From: Bacillus sp. OxB-1
GTDB lineage: Bacteria > Bacillota > Bacilli > Bacillales_A > Planococcaceae
Length of the DNA: 64,000 nt
Reading direction: 5' to 3'
Assembly (NCBI RefSeq): GCF_000829195.1
Contig: NZ_AP013294.1
Span: 2,925,001 to 2,989,000, forward strand
Below are positions 8,883 to 17,503 of the stretch, in pieces; the stretch's first letter is position 1, and the number at the start of each line of letters is the position of its first letter. A program made the position numbers and the translations under genes. The notes below the pieces were generated by a model that ran no database searches, was not told where the DNA came from, and saw nothing but the letters and a program-made list of their open reading frames with translations.

Positions 8883-9463
8883 AAAATATCCGCCTTGGAA
8901 TTGATATCGACGGGACGGTGACTTGTCCGACTTCCCTTCTACCCCATATCAATGCCCAATTCGGCTGTAATCTCGTTTTGGAAGATATTAAGGAATACGA
9001 TTTGACGAAGGCTTTCGATGTAGATCCTGAAACTTTCTATAATTGGTACAAGACAGCGGAGGCGACGATTTACCATACATCGCCTGCCCAACAATATGCC
9101 AAAGATGTCCTGATTGATTGGCAAAGCCGCTTTGAGCTGTTTTACATTTCAGCCCGCGGCCATGATGTATTGGACACCACCTTGGAGTGGTTTCTACGGG
9201 AAGCGATTCCGTATGACCATATTGAACTCGTCGGCAGCCACTATAAGATTGAAACAGCGAAAAAGTTCGGAGTCCATGCTTTTTTTGAGGATAAGCATGA
9301 TAACGCCGTCGAACTTCACGAAGAGCTGGAGATCCCGGTCATTTTGTTCGACACGCCTTATAACCGGAAACCGATTCCGGAAGGTGTCATCCGGGTGCGT
9401 GACTGGAATGAGGCAAATCAGCATATCCAGCAGCTCTTCCCGCATGGTGAAAAAGTGATTTGA
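8879..9463 (+). CDS. HAD-family 5'-nucleotidase-like phosphatase (YqfW-like)
   Basis: 194 residues with HAD motif I DIDGT (residues 9-13), motif II in FYISARG, and motif III/IV around [21 protein letters not shown]. The layout matches NT5C/YqfW-type nucleotidases that dephosphorylate deoxynucleoside monophosphates or related small phosphates; the exact substrate is not known from sequence. It overlaps ispG by 4 nt, so it is co-translated with it. A bidirectional terminator follows. Confidence 0.8.
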   Translation: MKNIRLGIDIDGTVTCPTSLLPHINAQFGCNLVLEDIKEYDLTKAFDVDPETFYNWYKTAEATIYHTSPAQQYAKDVLIDWQSRFELFYISARGHDVLDTTLEWFLREAIPYDHIELVGSHYKIETAKKFGVHAFFEDKHDNAVELHEELEIPVILFDTPYNRKPIPEGVIRVRDWNEANQHIQQLFPHGEKVI

Positions 9464-9474
9464 TTCATGAATGC

Positions 9475-9512
9475 AAAAATCCCGTCACTTCTAATGAGAT
9501 GCCGGGATTTTT
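9475..9512. terminator. Bidirectional terminator
   Basis: AAAAATCCCG (9475-9484) pairs with CGGGATTTTT (9503-9512) and serves both the rightward ispG unit and the leftward zinc operon. Confidence 0.85.
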
Positions 9513-9519
9513 GTATGAC

Positions 9520-9930
9520 TTATAGACATTGCGGACATTTTCCGTAGACTTCAAATTTATGCCCTTCCACCTCGAAATTCGGCAGATTCACAGTAATATG
9601 CTCCATCGGACAATGCGGGATGCTCTTCGTCGTCCCGCATGCCGTACATATGAAATGATGATGATGCACTCCGTGATCGCATTGCATGCGGAAATGACGC
9701 TCCCCGCTCAACTCGGTCTCTTCCAAGATTCCCAGCTCCGTGAACGTCGCCAAATTGCGGTAAATGGTGTCGAAACTGATGCCCGGATTATCGGTCTCCA
9801 TGGAATTCTTCAGTTCCAATGCGGTCATATAGCGATTGTTATCGGAAAAGAATTGTAAAATGGTCTCCCGATTTTTTGTCCGCTTGTATTGATGCTCCAG
9901 CAGGATGCGCCATGCTTCATCGATTGTCAT
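9520..9930 (-). CDS. zur: Fur-family zinc uptake regulator
   Basis: 136 residues from ATG 9930, which is preceded by GGAGGGGGG; a longer frame to 9972 lacks a ribosome site. An N-terminal winged helix (SFDTIYRNLATFTELGILEE) is followed by the Fur dimer/metal domain with HHHHFICTACG and a C-terminal KCPQC pair, giving the structural zinc site of two CxxC motifs. It represses zinc uptake genes when zinc is plentiful. It is the last gene of znuC-znuB-zur and overlaps znuB by 4 nt. The operon promoter carries a Zur box, so it is autoregulated. Confidence 0.92.
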   Translation of the reverse strand: MTIDEAWRILLEHQYKRTKNRETILQFFSDNNRYMTALELKNSMETDNPGISFDTIYRNLATFTELGILEETELSGERHFRMQCDHGVHHHHFICTACGTTKSIPHCPMEHITVNLPNFEVEGHKFEVYGKCPQCL

Positions 9931-10781
9931 GCAACTTCCCCCCTCCCCCGACTGCCTTTCATTTTTCCCCAAGACAGCACGATCAGCAACAAGAGCACTG
10001 AAGTGACGACGATTGTCCCTCCAGGTGCAATATCGAGATAGAACGCAGAAATAAGCCCGATGATGACGGCCGATTCTCCGAACAGGACGGAATAGAGCAT
10101 CGCTTGCTTGAAGCTTTTCGCCAATCGGATGGCAGCCGCCACCGGAATGGTCATCAAAGAGGAGACGAGCAAGATGCCGACGATCCGCATCGACGCCCCG
10201 ATGACAAGTGCTGTGATGATCATGAATAGCATTTGAATGTATCGGGAATTGATGCCCGCCACTTTGGCGTATTCCGGATCGAAAGAAACGGAAAATAATT
10301 CTTTATAGAAAAAGAATAGATATCCGGCCACCACAAGGGCGATGACAAGGACGATCCCCAGATCCTGTCGGCTCACTGCCGAGACGGAGCCGAATAAATA
10401 TCCGACCAAATCAGAACCGAACCCTTTTGACAAAGAAATGAAAATGGCCCCGAATCCGATGCCTGCCGACAGGATGATCGGAATCGCCAATTCTTCGAAA
10501 TGGCGGTAATAGCCACGCAATCTTTCGATCAATAACGAACCTCCGACAGCTGCCGTGATTCCGAGATAGATAGGATTCAACGCCGAAAAAAAGAGCACCT
10601 GCTGGCTTAGATAAAGGCTCCCTGCAATGCCTGCCAGCGCCACATGGCTCAACGCATCTGCAATGAGTGCCAACCGGCGAACGACTATGAAAAGCCCAAG
10701 CAACGGAGCGATGATTCCGATGATCAACCCGGACAGGAATGCGTTTTGCAGAAACTCATATGATAGGATGGCCGTAATCAT
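9927..10781 (-). CDS. znuB: Zinc ABC transporter permease
   Basis: 284 residues from ATG 10781 (GAGGTGG upstream), an ABC-3 family permease with about eight membrane helices; VVRRLALIADALSHVALAGI near the N-terminus is the family hallmark. It forms the membrane channel for zinc import with ZnuC. It overlaps znuC by 4 nt upstream and zur by 4 nt downstream. No znuA binding-protein gene is in this operon; it must be elsewhere. Confidence 0.93.
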   Translation of the reverse strand: MITAILSYEFLQNAFLSGLIIGIIAPLLGLFIVVRRLALIADALSHVALAGIAGSLYLSQQVLFFSALNPIYLGITAAVGGSLLIERLRGYYRHFEELAIPIILSAGIGFGAIFISLSKGFGSDLVGYLFGSVSAVSRQDLGIVLVIALVVAGYLFFFYKELFSVSFDPEYAKVAGINSRYIQMLFMIITALVIGASMRIVGILLVSSLMTIPVAAAIRLAKSFKQAMLYSVLFGESAVIIGLISAFYLDIAPGGTIVVTSVLLLLIVLSWGKMKGSRGRGEVA

Positions 10782-11548
10782 TGGTCCACCTCGGGCGACT
10801 GCGAATGGATTCGCCGGACGGGATGACCATACCATTTCGAGATATCTTCATCGTCCATCTTCTTATAGTCGGCCTGGATGCCATGGAAATGGACAGTCCG
10901 ATTCAGGCAAGCGACATGAGTTGCCAAGTCGGTCACGAGGTCGATTTCATGGGTGACGAGGACAATTGCAATGCCGTGTTCACGGTTCAGCTCATTCAGC
11001 ATAGAATAGAACGATGCCACATTCTGCTGGTCGATCCCTACCGTCGGTTCATCCATGATCAATAGGTCGGGCTCACCGACGAGGGCCCTTGCGATGAAGA
11101 CCCGTTGCTGCTGGCCACCCGATAATTCCCCAATGCTTCGGTCAGCGAAAGACGCCATTCCAACGAGTCGAAGGGCGTCCAATGCCCGTTGCCGATCCGC
11201 TTCGGAAAAACGTTTGAACAATCCCTTTTTCCGTGTCAATCCACTACGGACCACTTCCAGAACGGTCGCTGGAAATCCACTATTGAACGAATTGGATTTC
11301 TGCGAGACATACCCGATTCGTTCCCGCTCTTTAAATGATTCTATATCTTCCCCGAACAGCTTCACTTTCCCGCTGGAAGGTTTTAATAGACCTAAAATGA
11401 TGCCCATCAGTGTTGATTTTCCGGAACCGTTCGGACCGATCAACGCCCAGAATTCCCCTTCATCTACTCGCAGCGAAATATGATCGAGGACGGGGGCATG
11501 CTCATAACTGAAGCTGACATCTTCCAATTGAATGATAGAATGTGCCAT
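10778..11548 (-). CDS. znuC: Zinc ABC transporter ATP-binding protein
   Basis: 256 residues. Walker A GPNGSGKST at 38-46, signature LSGGQQQR at 142-149 and Walker B LLIMDEP ending at 168, with the switch histidine in LVTHE. It powers ZnuB-mediated zinc uptake. First gene of the operon; the promoter and Zur operator lie 20-80 nt upstream. Confidence 0.93.
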   Translation of the reverse strand: MAHSIIQLEDVSFSYEHAPVLDHISLRVDEGEFWALIGPNGSGKSTLMGIILGLLKPSSGKVKLFGEDIESFKERERIGYVSQKSNSFNSGFPATVLEVVRSGLTRKKGLFKRFSEADRQRALDALRLVGMASFADRSIGELSGGQQQRVFIARALVGEPDLLIMDEPTVGIDQQNVASFYSMLNELNREHGIAIVLVTHEIDLVTDLATHVACLNRTVHFHGIQADYKKMDDEDISKWYGHPVRRIHSQSPEVDQ

Positions 11549-11567
11549 AAATTATTATTCCTTCCTT

Positions 11568-11589
11568 TAAACGGAATCATTCCGATTTA
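11568..11589. promoter_or_regulatory. Zur box
   Basis: TAAACGGAATCATTCCGATTTA is an inverted repeat around a central C (arms AAACGGAAT and ATTCCGATTT). It closely fits the Bacillus Zur consensus AAATCGTAATnATTACGATTT. It covers the expected transcription start of the znuC promoter. Confidence 0.85.
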
Positions 11590-11597
11590 CATGTAAA

Positions 11598-11626
11598 ATT
11601 ATATACGATGTCCGGTAGGGATTCAA
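11598..11626 (-). promoter_or_regulatory. SigA promoter of znuCB-zur
   Basis: TTGAAT (plus 11621-11626), a 17-bp spacer and TATAAT (11598-11603) on the minus strand. The Zur box begins 9 bases downstream of the -10, so repressor binding would block initiation. Confidence 0.85.
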
Positions 11627-11650
11627 CCTTTAAGAAAGAAGGAATGTAAA

Positions 11651-11899
11651 GTGGACTACTTTCAATTGTTGAATGAATTGAAAATGATGGATGACCGGGA
11701 AGCCCAATCGATGGCACGGTATTATGGAATCCATCTTTCCATTAGGGAAATCCAAGCATTGCGGCCCCTTCTCGATGAAGTATCATTCCATTGGATATTC
11801 ACTGGGGTACCCGAGCGGTTTGTCGGGAAAGTCGAGAAAGCGATTGGAAAAGAAAAGACACGGATGTTATTGGAAAAGTATTTGGATGCGACAAAATAG
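11651..11899 (+). CDS. DUF2624 family protein (YqfT-like)
   Basis: 82 residues from GTG 11651 (MDYFQLLNELKMMDDREAQS), a soluble helical protein of the DUF2624 family found next to nfo in Bacilli. Function unknown. AGAAGGAA upstream is a weak ribosome site. It is divergent from the zinc operon and shares its promoter region, so the Zur box might affect it too, although I do not see a clear promoter on this side. Confidence 0.75.
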   Translation: MDYFQLLNELKMMDDREAQSMARYYGIHLSIREIQALRPLLDEVSFHWIFTGVPERFVGKVEKAIGKEKTRMLLEKYLDATK

Positions 11900-11910
11900 G
11901 AACTCGCAAA

Positions 11911-11950
11911 TCAAAAAAGAGGCCCTGGCTTGTGTGAAAGCCAGGGCCTT
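11911..11950 (-). terminator. nfo terminator
   Basis: AGGCCCTGGCTT (11920-11931) pairs with AAGCCAGGGCCT (11938-11949). On the minus strand it is followed by TCTTTTTTGA, just past the nfo stop. Confidence 0.85.
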
Positions 11951-11954
11951 GGCC

Positions 11955-12860
11955 TTATGCGTTTACTAGACCGAGCGCTTCCGGATTGAAATGCTTCGCT
12001 TTCAGCATTTCAATTTCCTGTTTATAAGGGGCCGTCTTCTTTTTTGGATCGGAACCGATAAACGGCGTCTCCAAGATTTTCGGCACAGCCTGAAACTCCG
12101 GATGATGGACGATGTACGCCAACGGTTCAAATCCGATATGGCCGTGGCCGATATTCTCATGTCGGTCTTTCATGGCACCCCGGACATTTTTGCTGTCATT
12201 GACATGGATGACCGATATCCGGTCATTGCCGATGATCGAATCAAATTCGTCGAGGACTCCTTCAAAATCATCGACGATATCATAGCCGGCATCATGGACG
12301 TGACAAGTGTCAAAACAGACGGATAATCGTTCATTATGCGTCACTCCATCGATGATCTTAGCGATTTCATCAAAGTTCCGCCCGCATTCAGTGCCTTTTC
12401 CGGCCATCGTTTCCAATGCGATTTTAACATCATACGGTTGGGAAAGGACTTCGTTCAATCCTTCGATGATTTTCCGAATGCCCTTTTCCTCCCCGGCCCC
12501 CACGTGTGCACCCGGATGGAGGACGATTTGATTGGCACCTAGAGCGGCCGTTCTCTCAATTTCCTTCTGAAGGAATTCGACACCCAATGCAAATGTCTCC
12601 GGCTTTATTGTGTTTGCGATGTTGATGATATAGGGAGCGTGGACGACCATGTTGGAAAGACCGTTTTCCTTCATGTGGAGTGTGCCTGCCTCAATATTGA
12701 GGTCCTCGATGGCTTTCCTCCTCGTATTTTGGGGAGCGCCTGTATAAATCATAAAAGTGCTCGCCCCGTAGCTTAGTGCTTCTTCACTCGATCCGAGGAG
12801 CATCTTGCTGCCGCTCATGGAAACATGGGATCCGAGAAGCAGCGGATTATCGTTTGCCAT
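11955..12860 (-). CDS. nfo: Deoxyribonuclease IV (AP endonuclease)
   Basis: 301 residues, a TIM-barrel EndoIV. Zinc ligands are in recognisable blocks: [57 protein letters not shown] and IHVNDSKN. It cleaves abasic sites in base-excision repair. Its start lies inside the 3' end of cshB (14-nt overlap), so the two are co-transcribed, as yqfS-yqfR are in Bacillus subtilis. Confidence 0.95.
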   Translation of the reverse strand: MANDNPLLLGSHVSMSGSKMLLGSSEEALSYGASTFMIYTGAPQNTRRKAIEDLNIEAGTLHMKENGLSNMVVHAPYIINIANTIKPETFALGVEFLQKEIERTAALGANQIVLHPGAHVGAGEEKGIRKIIEGLNEVLSQPYDVKIALETMAGKGTECGRNFDEIAKIIDGVTHNERLSVCFDTCHVHDAGYDIVDDFEGVLDEFDSIIGNDRISVIHVNDSKNVRGAMKDRHENIGHGHIGFEPLAYIVHHPEFQAVPKILETPFIGSDPKKKTAPYKQEIEMLKAKHFNPEALGLVNA

Positions 12861-14151
12861 TTTTTCTAGACAATCTCCTTTCCCTCTTTTTGATTTGTTC
12901 CATCTGTTGGGTCATTTTCTTTTTATAGCCCGGCTTGACTTTTGCCGGTTTTTTCACGAGGGCGGACGCTTTCCGGTCCAACTCATCCTCCTGCTTCACC
13001 CTTTTCTTCCGCGCGTGCCGTTCTTTGACTTCAATCCATTCTCCATTTTTCACATCTTCATGGACGAACGGGATTCCCATCTTTTCGATGCGGACGACTT
13101 TATCGTCTTCCGATGGTTCGTATAAGGTGATCGCCGTCCCTTCATTGCCTGCACGAGCTGTACGTCCTACCCGGTGAATGAAGAACTCAAGGTCATCCGG
13201 CAATTCAAAATTGATGACGTGGCTGACTCCTGGAATATCGATGCCACGAGCCGCAAGATCGGTCGCGACAATATACTGGAACTCCAGATCGCGGACTTGT
13301 TTCATCATGCGCGTCCGTTCACGCGGCGTTAAATCCCCATGAATCCGGCCGGCTTTCACGCCATGTTCCGCAAGATAATCAGCGAGTTCATCGGCATTCT
13401 GACGCGTGTTGGCGAAAATGATGGCCAAATACGGATTGATGGCCTCCATTACTTCCAGCAATTTCTTCCGCTTGCCGAGACTTCGTACAGGAACGAGAGA
13501 ATAGCGCATCCCTTCCGTCAAAGGCTTGCGTTCCCCGATTTTCACATGGACCGGCGACTCCATATATTTCATCAAAAACGGCTTCAACTTTTCCGGAATT
13601 GTTGCGGAGAAGACGTACATTTCCAAATCGGCCTGCATTTTGGAAGCAAACTGGTCAATATCCTCAATGAATCCCATATCGAATGCAAGATCCGCTTCGT
13701 CAATGACCAAGATGGAGGCCGTGTGGATGGCCAGCGCCCCATTTTCGGCCATATCCCGGATCCGTCCGGGCGTGCCGACGACGATTTGCGGATTCGATTT
13801 CAACTTCCCGATGGACCGTTGCTTATCCGTTCCGCCGATCAATAAAGACGCCCGGACCTCTGTGCCTTCCGTCATCTTCAACAGCTCATCGTATAATTGC
13901 GACGCCAGCTCGCGCGTAGGTGCCGTGATGACCGCTTGCACTTCTTCGGAATCTGCATCGGTCCGCTGTAACACGGGAATAAGGAAACTATGCGACTTTC
14001 CCGTTCCTGTGTGCGCTTGTCCGATGGCGCTTGTACCTTTCAATATCAACGGGATCATCTCTTTTTGGATCGGTGTTGGATTGTTGAAACCGAGTTTCGC
14101 GATGGCTTCCCTGATAAATGGTTTGAATTGATAATCTGTAAACTTGGACAT
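12847..14151 (-). CDS. cshB: DEAD-box RNA helicase CshB
   Basis: 434 residues. Q motif and motif I (AHTGTGKS), DEAD ([12 protein letters not shown]), SAT (VFSATIPE), and [10 protein letters not shown] in the second RecA domain, ending in a lysine/arginine-rich tail ([24 protein letters not shown]) for RNA binding. CshB-type helicases act in ribosome assembly and RNA turnover, notably in the cold. It is upstream of and overlapping nfo. Confidence 0.92.
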   Translation of the reverse strand: MSKFTDYQFKPFIREAIAKLGFNNPTPIQKEMIPLILKGTSAIGQAHTGTGKSHSFLIPVLQRTDADSEEVQAVITAPTRELASQLYDELLKMTEGTEVRASLLIGGTDKQRSIGKLKSNPQIVVGTPGRIRDMAENGALAIHTASILVIDEADLAFDMGFIEDIDQFASKMQADLEMYVFSATIPEKLKPFLMKYMESPVHVKIGERKPLTEGMRYSLVPVRSLGKRKKLLEVMEAINPYLAIIFANTRQNADELADYLAEHGVKAGRIHGDLTPRERTRMMKQVRDLEFQYIVATDLAARGIDIPGVSHVINFELPDDLEFFIHRVGRTARAGNEGTAITLYEPSEDDKVVRIEKMGIPFVHEDVKNGEWIEVKERHARKKRVKQEDELDRKASALVKKPAKVKPGYKKKMTQQMEQIKKRERRLSRKNGKR

Positions 14152-14262
14152 GTCCTGCCTCCTAACCTACACCTATTGTAGCACGAATTCCGTGCCATCG
14201 TATGTGATTTACGCATAGTATACAATGCGTGATTAATTTCTACTATTAGAAAGGGGTTCAAG

Positions 14263-14700
14263 ATGAGATACCAATCCTTCTATCCGTTTGCCCGTCAGCA
14301 GGCAACACCGTTCCATATGAGACCACAGGGCTTCGGGACACCTCCGCAAATGGGCAGGCCACCAATGCCAAGAGCTCCATTTCCGGGCGGGCCTTCCCCG
14401 ATGGGCGGCCGATTTGGTGCTTCGCCAGCCGGTGGAATGCAAACTTCTTCCAAAATGGAGGCTTACATGCAAACGGCGAACCGTTTTTTGAATACGGCCC
14501 AACAGTTTGCCCCGCTCGTCCAACAATTTGCACCGATGTTCCAAAACTTGCCGGCGATGTGGAGATTATATAAAGGCTTTCAATCTTTGCCTTCCACTGG
14601 AGGCGCTGCAGCTGAAACGGCTGGTCGTGCAGCGGCTAACGCTGCATCCACGGTTCCAAATCAGGTGCCCGGTCCCCGTATCTTCCAACCGCCAAGATGA
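14263..14700 (+). CDS. yqfQ: YqfQ/VrrA-family proline- and glycine-rich protein
   Basis: 145 residues. The first 60 are rich in Pro, Gly, Phe, Met and Gln (RPPMPRAPFPGGPSPMGGRF), and the core MEAYMQTANRFLNTAQQFAP with MWRLYKGF is the YqfQ signature. The family contains the variable-repeat VrrA of Bacillus cereus-group species; no exact repeat array is visible here. Function unknown, with a spore or surface role often suggested. AAAGGGG precedes the ATG. Confidence 0.8.
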   Translation: MRYQSFYPFARQQATPFHMRPQGFGTPPQMGRPPMPRAPFPGGPSPMGGRFGASPAGGMQTSSKMEAYMQTANRFLNTAQQFAPLVQQFAPMFQNLPAMWRLYKGFQSLPSTGGAAAETAGRAAANAASTVPNQVPGPRIFQPPR

Positions 14701-14730
14701 ACCGAGGAGCAAACTGTCTGGTTCAAAGCG

Positions 14731-14783
14731 AAAGGCCCCTGTACTACGCGCAATACATATTGCGCCAAGTCAGGGACCTTTTC
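14731..14783. terminator. Nested hairpin terminator between convergent genes
   Basis: An outer stem (AAAGGCCCCTG with CAGGGACCTTTT, one mismatch) encloses an inner near-perfect palindrome (GCGCAATACATATTGCGC at 14748-14765). T-rich ends in both directions fit termination of yqfQ and the leftward lipoprotein gene. Confidence 0.65.
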
Positions 14784-14789
14784 ATACTA

Positions 14790-15830
14790 TTATTCGCTTA
14801 ACTCCGCATTCCATTCGTCCTTGATTTCAAGTCCGATTTGGGCCGCATTATCCGCATTCACAACGAATTTTAGATTTTTCGGATATTGGGCAGACATTTC
14901 GGCCGGTGTCGCTTCCCCTTTCAGGATTTTAACCGCCATTTCTCCCGTCTCATAACCGATATCGAAATAATTGAATCCGTAAGCGGCAAGTCCTCCGCGT
15001 TTGACCGAATCCAACTCTCCAACCATCATCGGTAATTTATGTTCCATGGCTACGGAAACGACCGATTCCAAAGCTGATACTACCGTGTTGTCTTTGATGA
15101 TATAAAGCGAATCAACCTTGCCAATCAGTGATTCAGTCGCTTGCTTCACGTCAGCCGACGTTGCAATGGTTGCTTCTACGATGTTCAAATCGATTTCCTT
15201 CGCCACTTCCCGTACTTTATCAATTTGTGCTCGGGCGTTCTGTTCTCCAGAGTTGAATACAACCCCTACGCTCTTTGCATTTAATTCCTCTTTTAGGAAA
15301 ACAAGCGTTTTCGGGATCACGTCAGGATGAAGGTCGATTGTACCTGTCAAGTTCCCGCCCGGACTTTCAACAGAATCGATCAACTCTGCTCCCACCGGAT
15401 CAGTCACCGATGTGAAGAGGATTGGAATCTCCTGAGTGACAGCTGCCACCGCTTGGGCACTTGGAGTCGAATTTGCGAAAATCAAATCGACATCAGAACT
15501 TCCTAGGTTCGTAGCAATAGTCGTATTGGCACTCTGGTCATTTTGCGCATTTTGGATGTCATACTCGACGTCCAGCCCCGCATCTTCCAAAGCTTTTTGG
15601 AAGCCTTCAAAGGCGGCATTCAATGACGGGTGCTCAACAATTTGGGTAGCGCCGATCTTATATGTCTTCGTATCGGTTTCGGCTTCTCCCTCGGATGAGC
15701 TTGGCGTTTCAGCCTGTTCTTTTTCTTCCGGTTCGTTTGTTTCTCCATTCTTTTCCCCACCGCCACATGCTGCGAGCAGGAATACTGCACTGAAAATGGT
15801 GAGCACCGCGAATAGTAAGTTCTTTTTCAT
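14790..15830 (-). CDS. ABC transporter substrate-binding lipoprotein (TrpX/ABC_sub_bind family)
   Basis: 346 residues from ATG 15830 (AAAGGGGG upstream). A lipoprotein signal ends in LLAAC, then a Glu/Ser-rich linker, then a periplasmic-binding-protein fold of the PF04392 type (KIGATQIVEHPSLNAAFEGF, VDLIFANSTPSAQAVAAVT, ILFTSVTDPVGAEL). Relatives bind tryptophan or tyrosine in TrpXYZ systems. Here there is no permease or ATPase gene on either side, so it is an orphan. Neighbouring amino-acid dehydrogenase and transporter genes fit an aromatic amino-acid ligand, but that is inference. Confidence 0.8.
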   Translation of the reverse strand: MKKNLLFAVLTIFSAVFLLAACGGGEKNGETNEPEEKEQAETPSSSEGEAETDTKTYKIGATQIVEHPSLNAAFEGFQKALEDAGLDVEYDIQNAQNDQSANTTIATNLGSSDVDLIFANSTPSAQAVAAVTQEIPILFTSVTDPVGAELIDSVESPGGNLTGTIDLHPDVIPKTLVFLKEELNAKSVGVVFNSGEQNARAQIDKVREVAKEIDLNIVEATIATSADVKQATESLIGKVDSLYIIKDNTVVSALESVVSVAMEHKLPMMVGELDSVKRGGLAAYGFNYFDIGYETGEMAVKILKGEATPAEMSAQYPKNLKFVVNADNAAQIGLEIKDEWNAELSE

Positions 15831-15878
15831 CTCATTTCCCCCTTTGAAACTATTCATATATGGCTATCAACCATTTTT

Positions 15879-15907
15879 ATCGTACCGTGTACAAGCCTCT
15901 ACGTCAA
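15879..15907 (-). promoter_or_regulatory. SigA promoter of the binding-protein gene
   Basis: TTGACG (plus 15902-15907), a 17-bp spacer and TACGAT (15879-15884) on the minus strand, about 50 nt before the start codon. Confidence 0.7.
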
Positions 15908-15940
15908 TCAAATTTAAATCTTCTGACTTGTCAATTGTAA

Positions 15941-15969
15941 GAAAACTCCGAGCCTCGTAAAGCCCGGAG
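15941..15969 (-). terminator. Terminator of the pdh-bkd operon
   Basis: On the minus strand CTCCGGGC...GCTCGGAG (arms 15962-15969 and 15946-15953, 8-nt loop) is followed by TTTTC. It lies about 240 nt after the E2 stop codon, so the stretch between them is transcribed with the operon. Confidence 0.75.
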
Positions 15970-16204
15970 CTATGGAAACCGCTTATTCTCTTGCAGGACC
16001 ATATGGATCGCTTGTCCGTCCCGGTGCAAGCAGTCTCCACCTATATAAAACGAACAGAAATGACCGCAACCAATAACCTGTTTCTTTCCGTTCCAATTTT
16101 CGTTTGCGATGAAAGCTTTCCCCGAAGTTAGGCTAGGGTGCCAGGAAATAGATGCCATTCGCGATTTGTGCAAACGGCGGCTCTACCTGGCATCCCAGGT
16201 TCAC
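15970..16204 (-). pseudogene. Possible frameshifted small gene after E2
   Basis: Two open segments in different minus-strand frames look like one broken protein. Segment one starts near GTG 16204 and reads ...VEPPFAQIANGIYFLAP to a TAG at 16133-16135. Segment two, in another frame, reads GKAFIANENWNGKKQVIGCG, then HFCSFYIGGDCLHRDGQAIH, and ends at 15970, next to the operon terminator. The second part has a protein-like composition with four Cys/His clusters. I do not recognise the family. It could be a decayed last gene of the operon, a genuine frameshift, or chance. A hairpin (ACCTGG CATC CCAGGT, 16185-16200) lies at its 5' end. Confidence 0.35.
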
Positions 16205-16211
16205 CGCTATC

Positions 16212-17489
16212 TCAAATGAGTTCCAACCACAGCTTTTTCGGATTCTCGATGAGCTCAGCAAACCGGTTCGTGAATGCGACGGCTGTTGCTCCATCCGCCA
16301 CGCGGTGGTCGAATGACATGGAGATGTTCATCATCGAACGGATGATAATTTCATCGTTATCCGTTACAACAGCGCATTTTTTCGTCTTATGGAAGGCGAT
16401 GATCGCTGTTTCCGGATGGTTGATGATCGGGGTTGCCGCGATGCTTCCAAGCGGACCGACATTGCTGATTGTAATCGTGCCGCCGCGCATCTCGTTGCCG
16501 GACAATGTTCCTTGACGTGCTTTTTCATTCAACTCTTTCATCTCACCATGGATTTGAAGCAACGATTTCTGATGAGCGTTCTTCAATACCGGAACAATGA
16601 GACCAAGCGTCGAATCGACCGCAAGTCCGATATTATAATCTTTTTCGAGGACGATGACTTCGTTTTCCTCATCCAGCTTCGCATTGAAGACAGGGAAGTC
16701 TTTCAGCGCCACAACGAGCGCTTTGATGAAGAATGCGACTGCCGAAATAGAAACGCCGTCTTCCTTTAATTCTTGGCGAAGTGCCATCAAGTTCGTCATG
16801 TCGATTTCCTCGAAATGCGTCACATGCGGAATTGTCGCAAGCGAATGCGTCATTTTCTTCGCAATCGCCTTCCGGATCCCTTTGAATGGTATGACATCCG
16901 CAGGCGTCTGTGCAATCTCTTCTGCGCTTTCCACGGATGGGGAGGCTGCCGGCTGTGCGGCTGGAGCCGGCACAGCTGCAGCAATTTGTCCGCCTTCCAT
17001 GAAGCGGTAAACGTCGTCGACCGTCACACGCCCCGAAGGTCCCGTTCCAATGACTTTTTCGATATCCACATCGTTTTCTCTTGCAATTTTCCGTGTGTAC
17101 GGTGCCGCCAAGATACGGAGTGGACCTTTCGGCCGGTTCACAGATGCAATTGGAACCTCTTCCACTTTCTCTTCCATCGTTGTTACTTTCTCTTCCACCG
17201 TTACCGCCGCTTCGGCAGCCGACCCTTCGTCTTGCGCAGGGACGTTGGCAGCCCCTTTCGCTTCGATTACCATGATGGTCGTGCCGACTTCAACAGTCGT
17301 CCCTATCTTAATGAGCAGTTCTTTTACAGTTCCTGTCACGGGCGACGGCAATTCCGCCACCATTTTATCAGTTTGCACTTCTACAAGCGCCTGGTCGGCG
17401 ACAACAGAATCACCAGGCTTCACAAAATAGTGAAGTACCTCGGCTTCCGTCATCCCTTCCCCGATGTCATGCAACTTTACCTCTACCAA
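16212..17489 (-). CDS. bkdB: Branched-chain 2-oxoacid dehydrogenase E2 (dihydrolipoyl acyltransferase)
   Basis: 425 residues from TTG 17489 (AGGAGG 7 nt upstream). An N-terminal lipoyl domain with lipoylated K42 (QTDKMVAEL), an Ala/Pro/Glu linker, a peripheral-subunit-binding domain (AAPYTRKIARENDVDIEKVI), a second Ala/Pro linker and the acyltransferase core ending in HRVADG (H395, D399). It moves the acyl group from E1 to CoA, giving isobutyryl-, isovaleryl- and 2-methylbutyryl-CoA, the primers of branched fatty acids. Last intact gene of the operon; no E3 gene follows. Confidence 0.92.
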   Translation of the reverse strand: MVEVKLHDIGEGMTEAEVLHYFVKPGDSVVADQALVEVQTDKMVAELPSPVTGTVKELLIKIGTTVEVGTTIMVIEAKGAANVPAQDEGSAAEAAVTVEEKVTTMEEKVEEVPIASVNRPKGPLRILAAPYTRKIARENDVDIEKVIGTGPSGRVTVDDVYRFMEGGQIAAAVPAPAAQPAASPSVESAEEIAQTPADVIPFKGIRKAIAKKMTHSLATIPHVTHFEEIDMTNLMALRQELKEDGVSISAVAFFIKALVVALKDFPVFNAKLDEENEVIVLEKDYNIGLAVDSTLGLIVPVLKNAHQKSLLQIHGEMKELNEKARQGTLSGNEMRGGTITISNVGPLGSIAATPIINHPETAIIAFHKTKKCAVVTDNDEIIIRSMMNISMSFDHRVADGATAVAFTNRFAELIENPKKLWLELI

Positions 17490-17503
17490 TGGGGGGCCTC
17501 CTC

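Noticed and set aside
14263..14700. Variable-number tandem repeat in yqfQ
   Set aside because: The Pro/Gly-rich region has no exact repeated unit in this copy.
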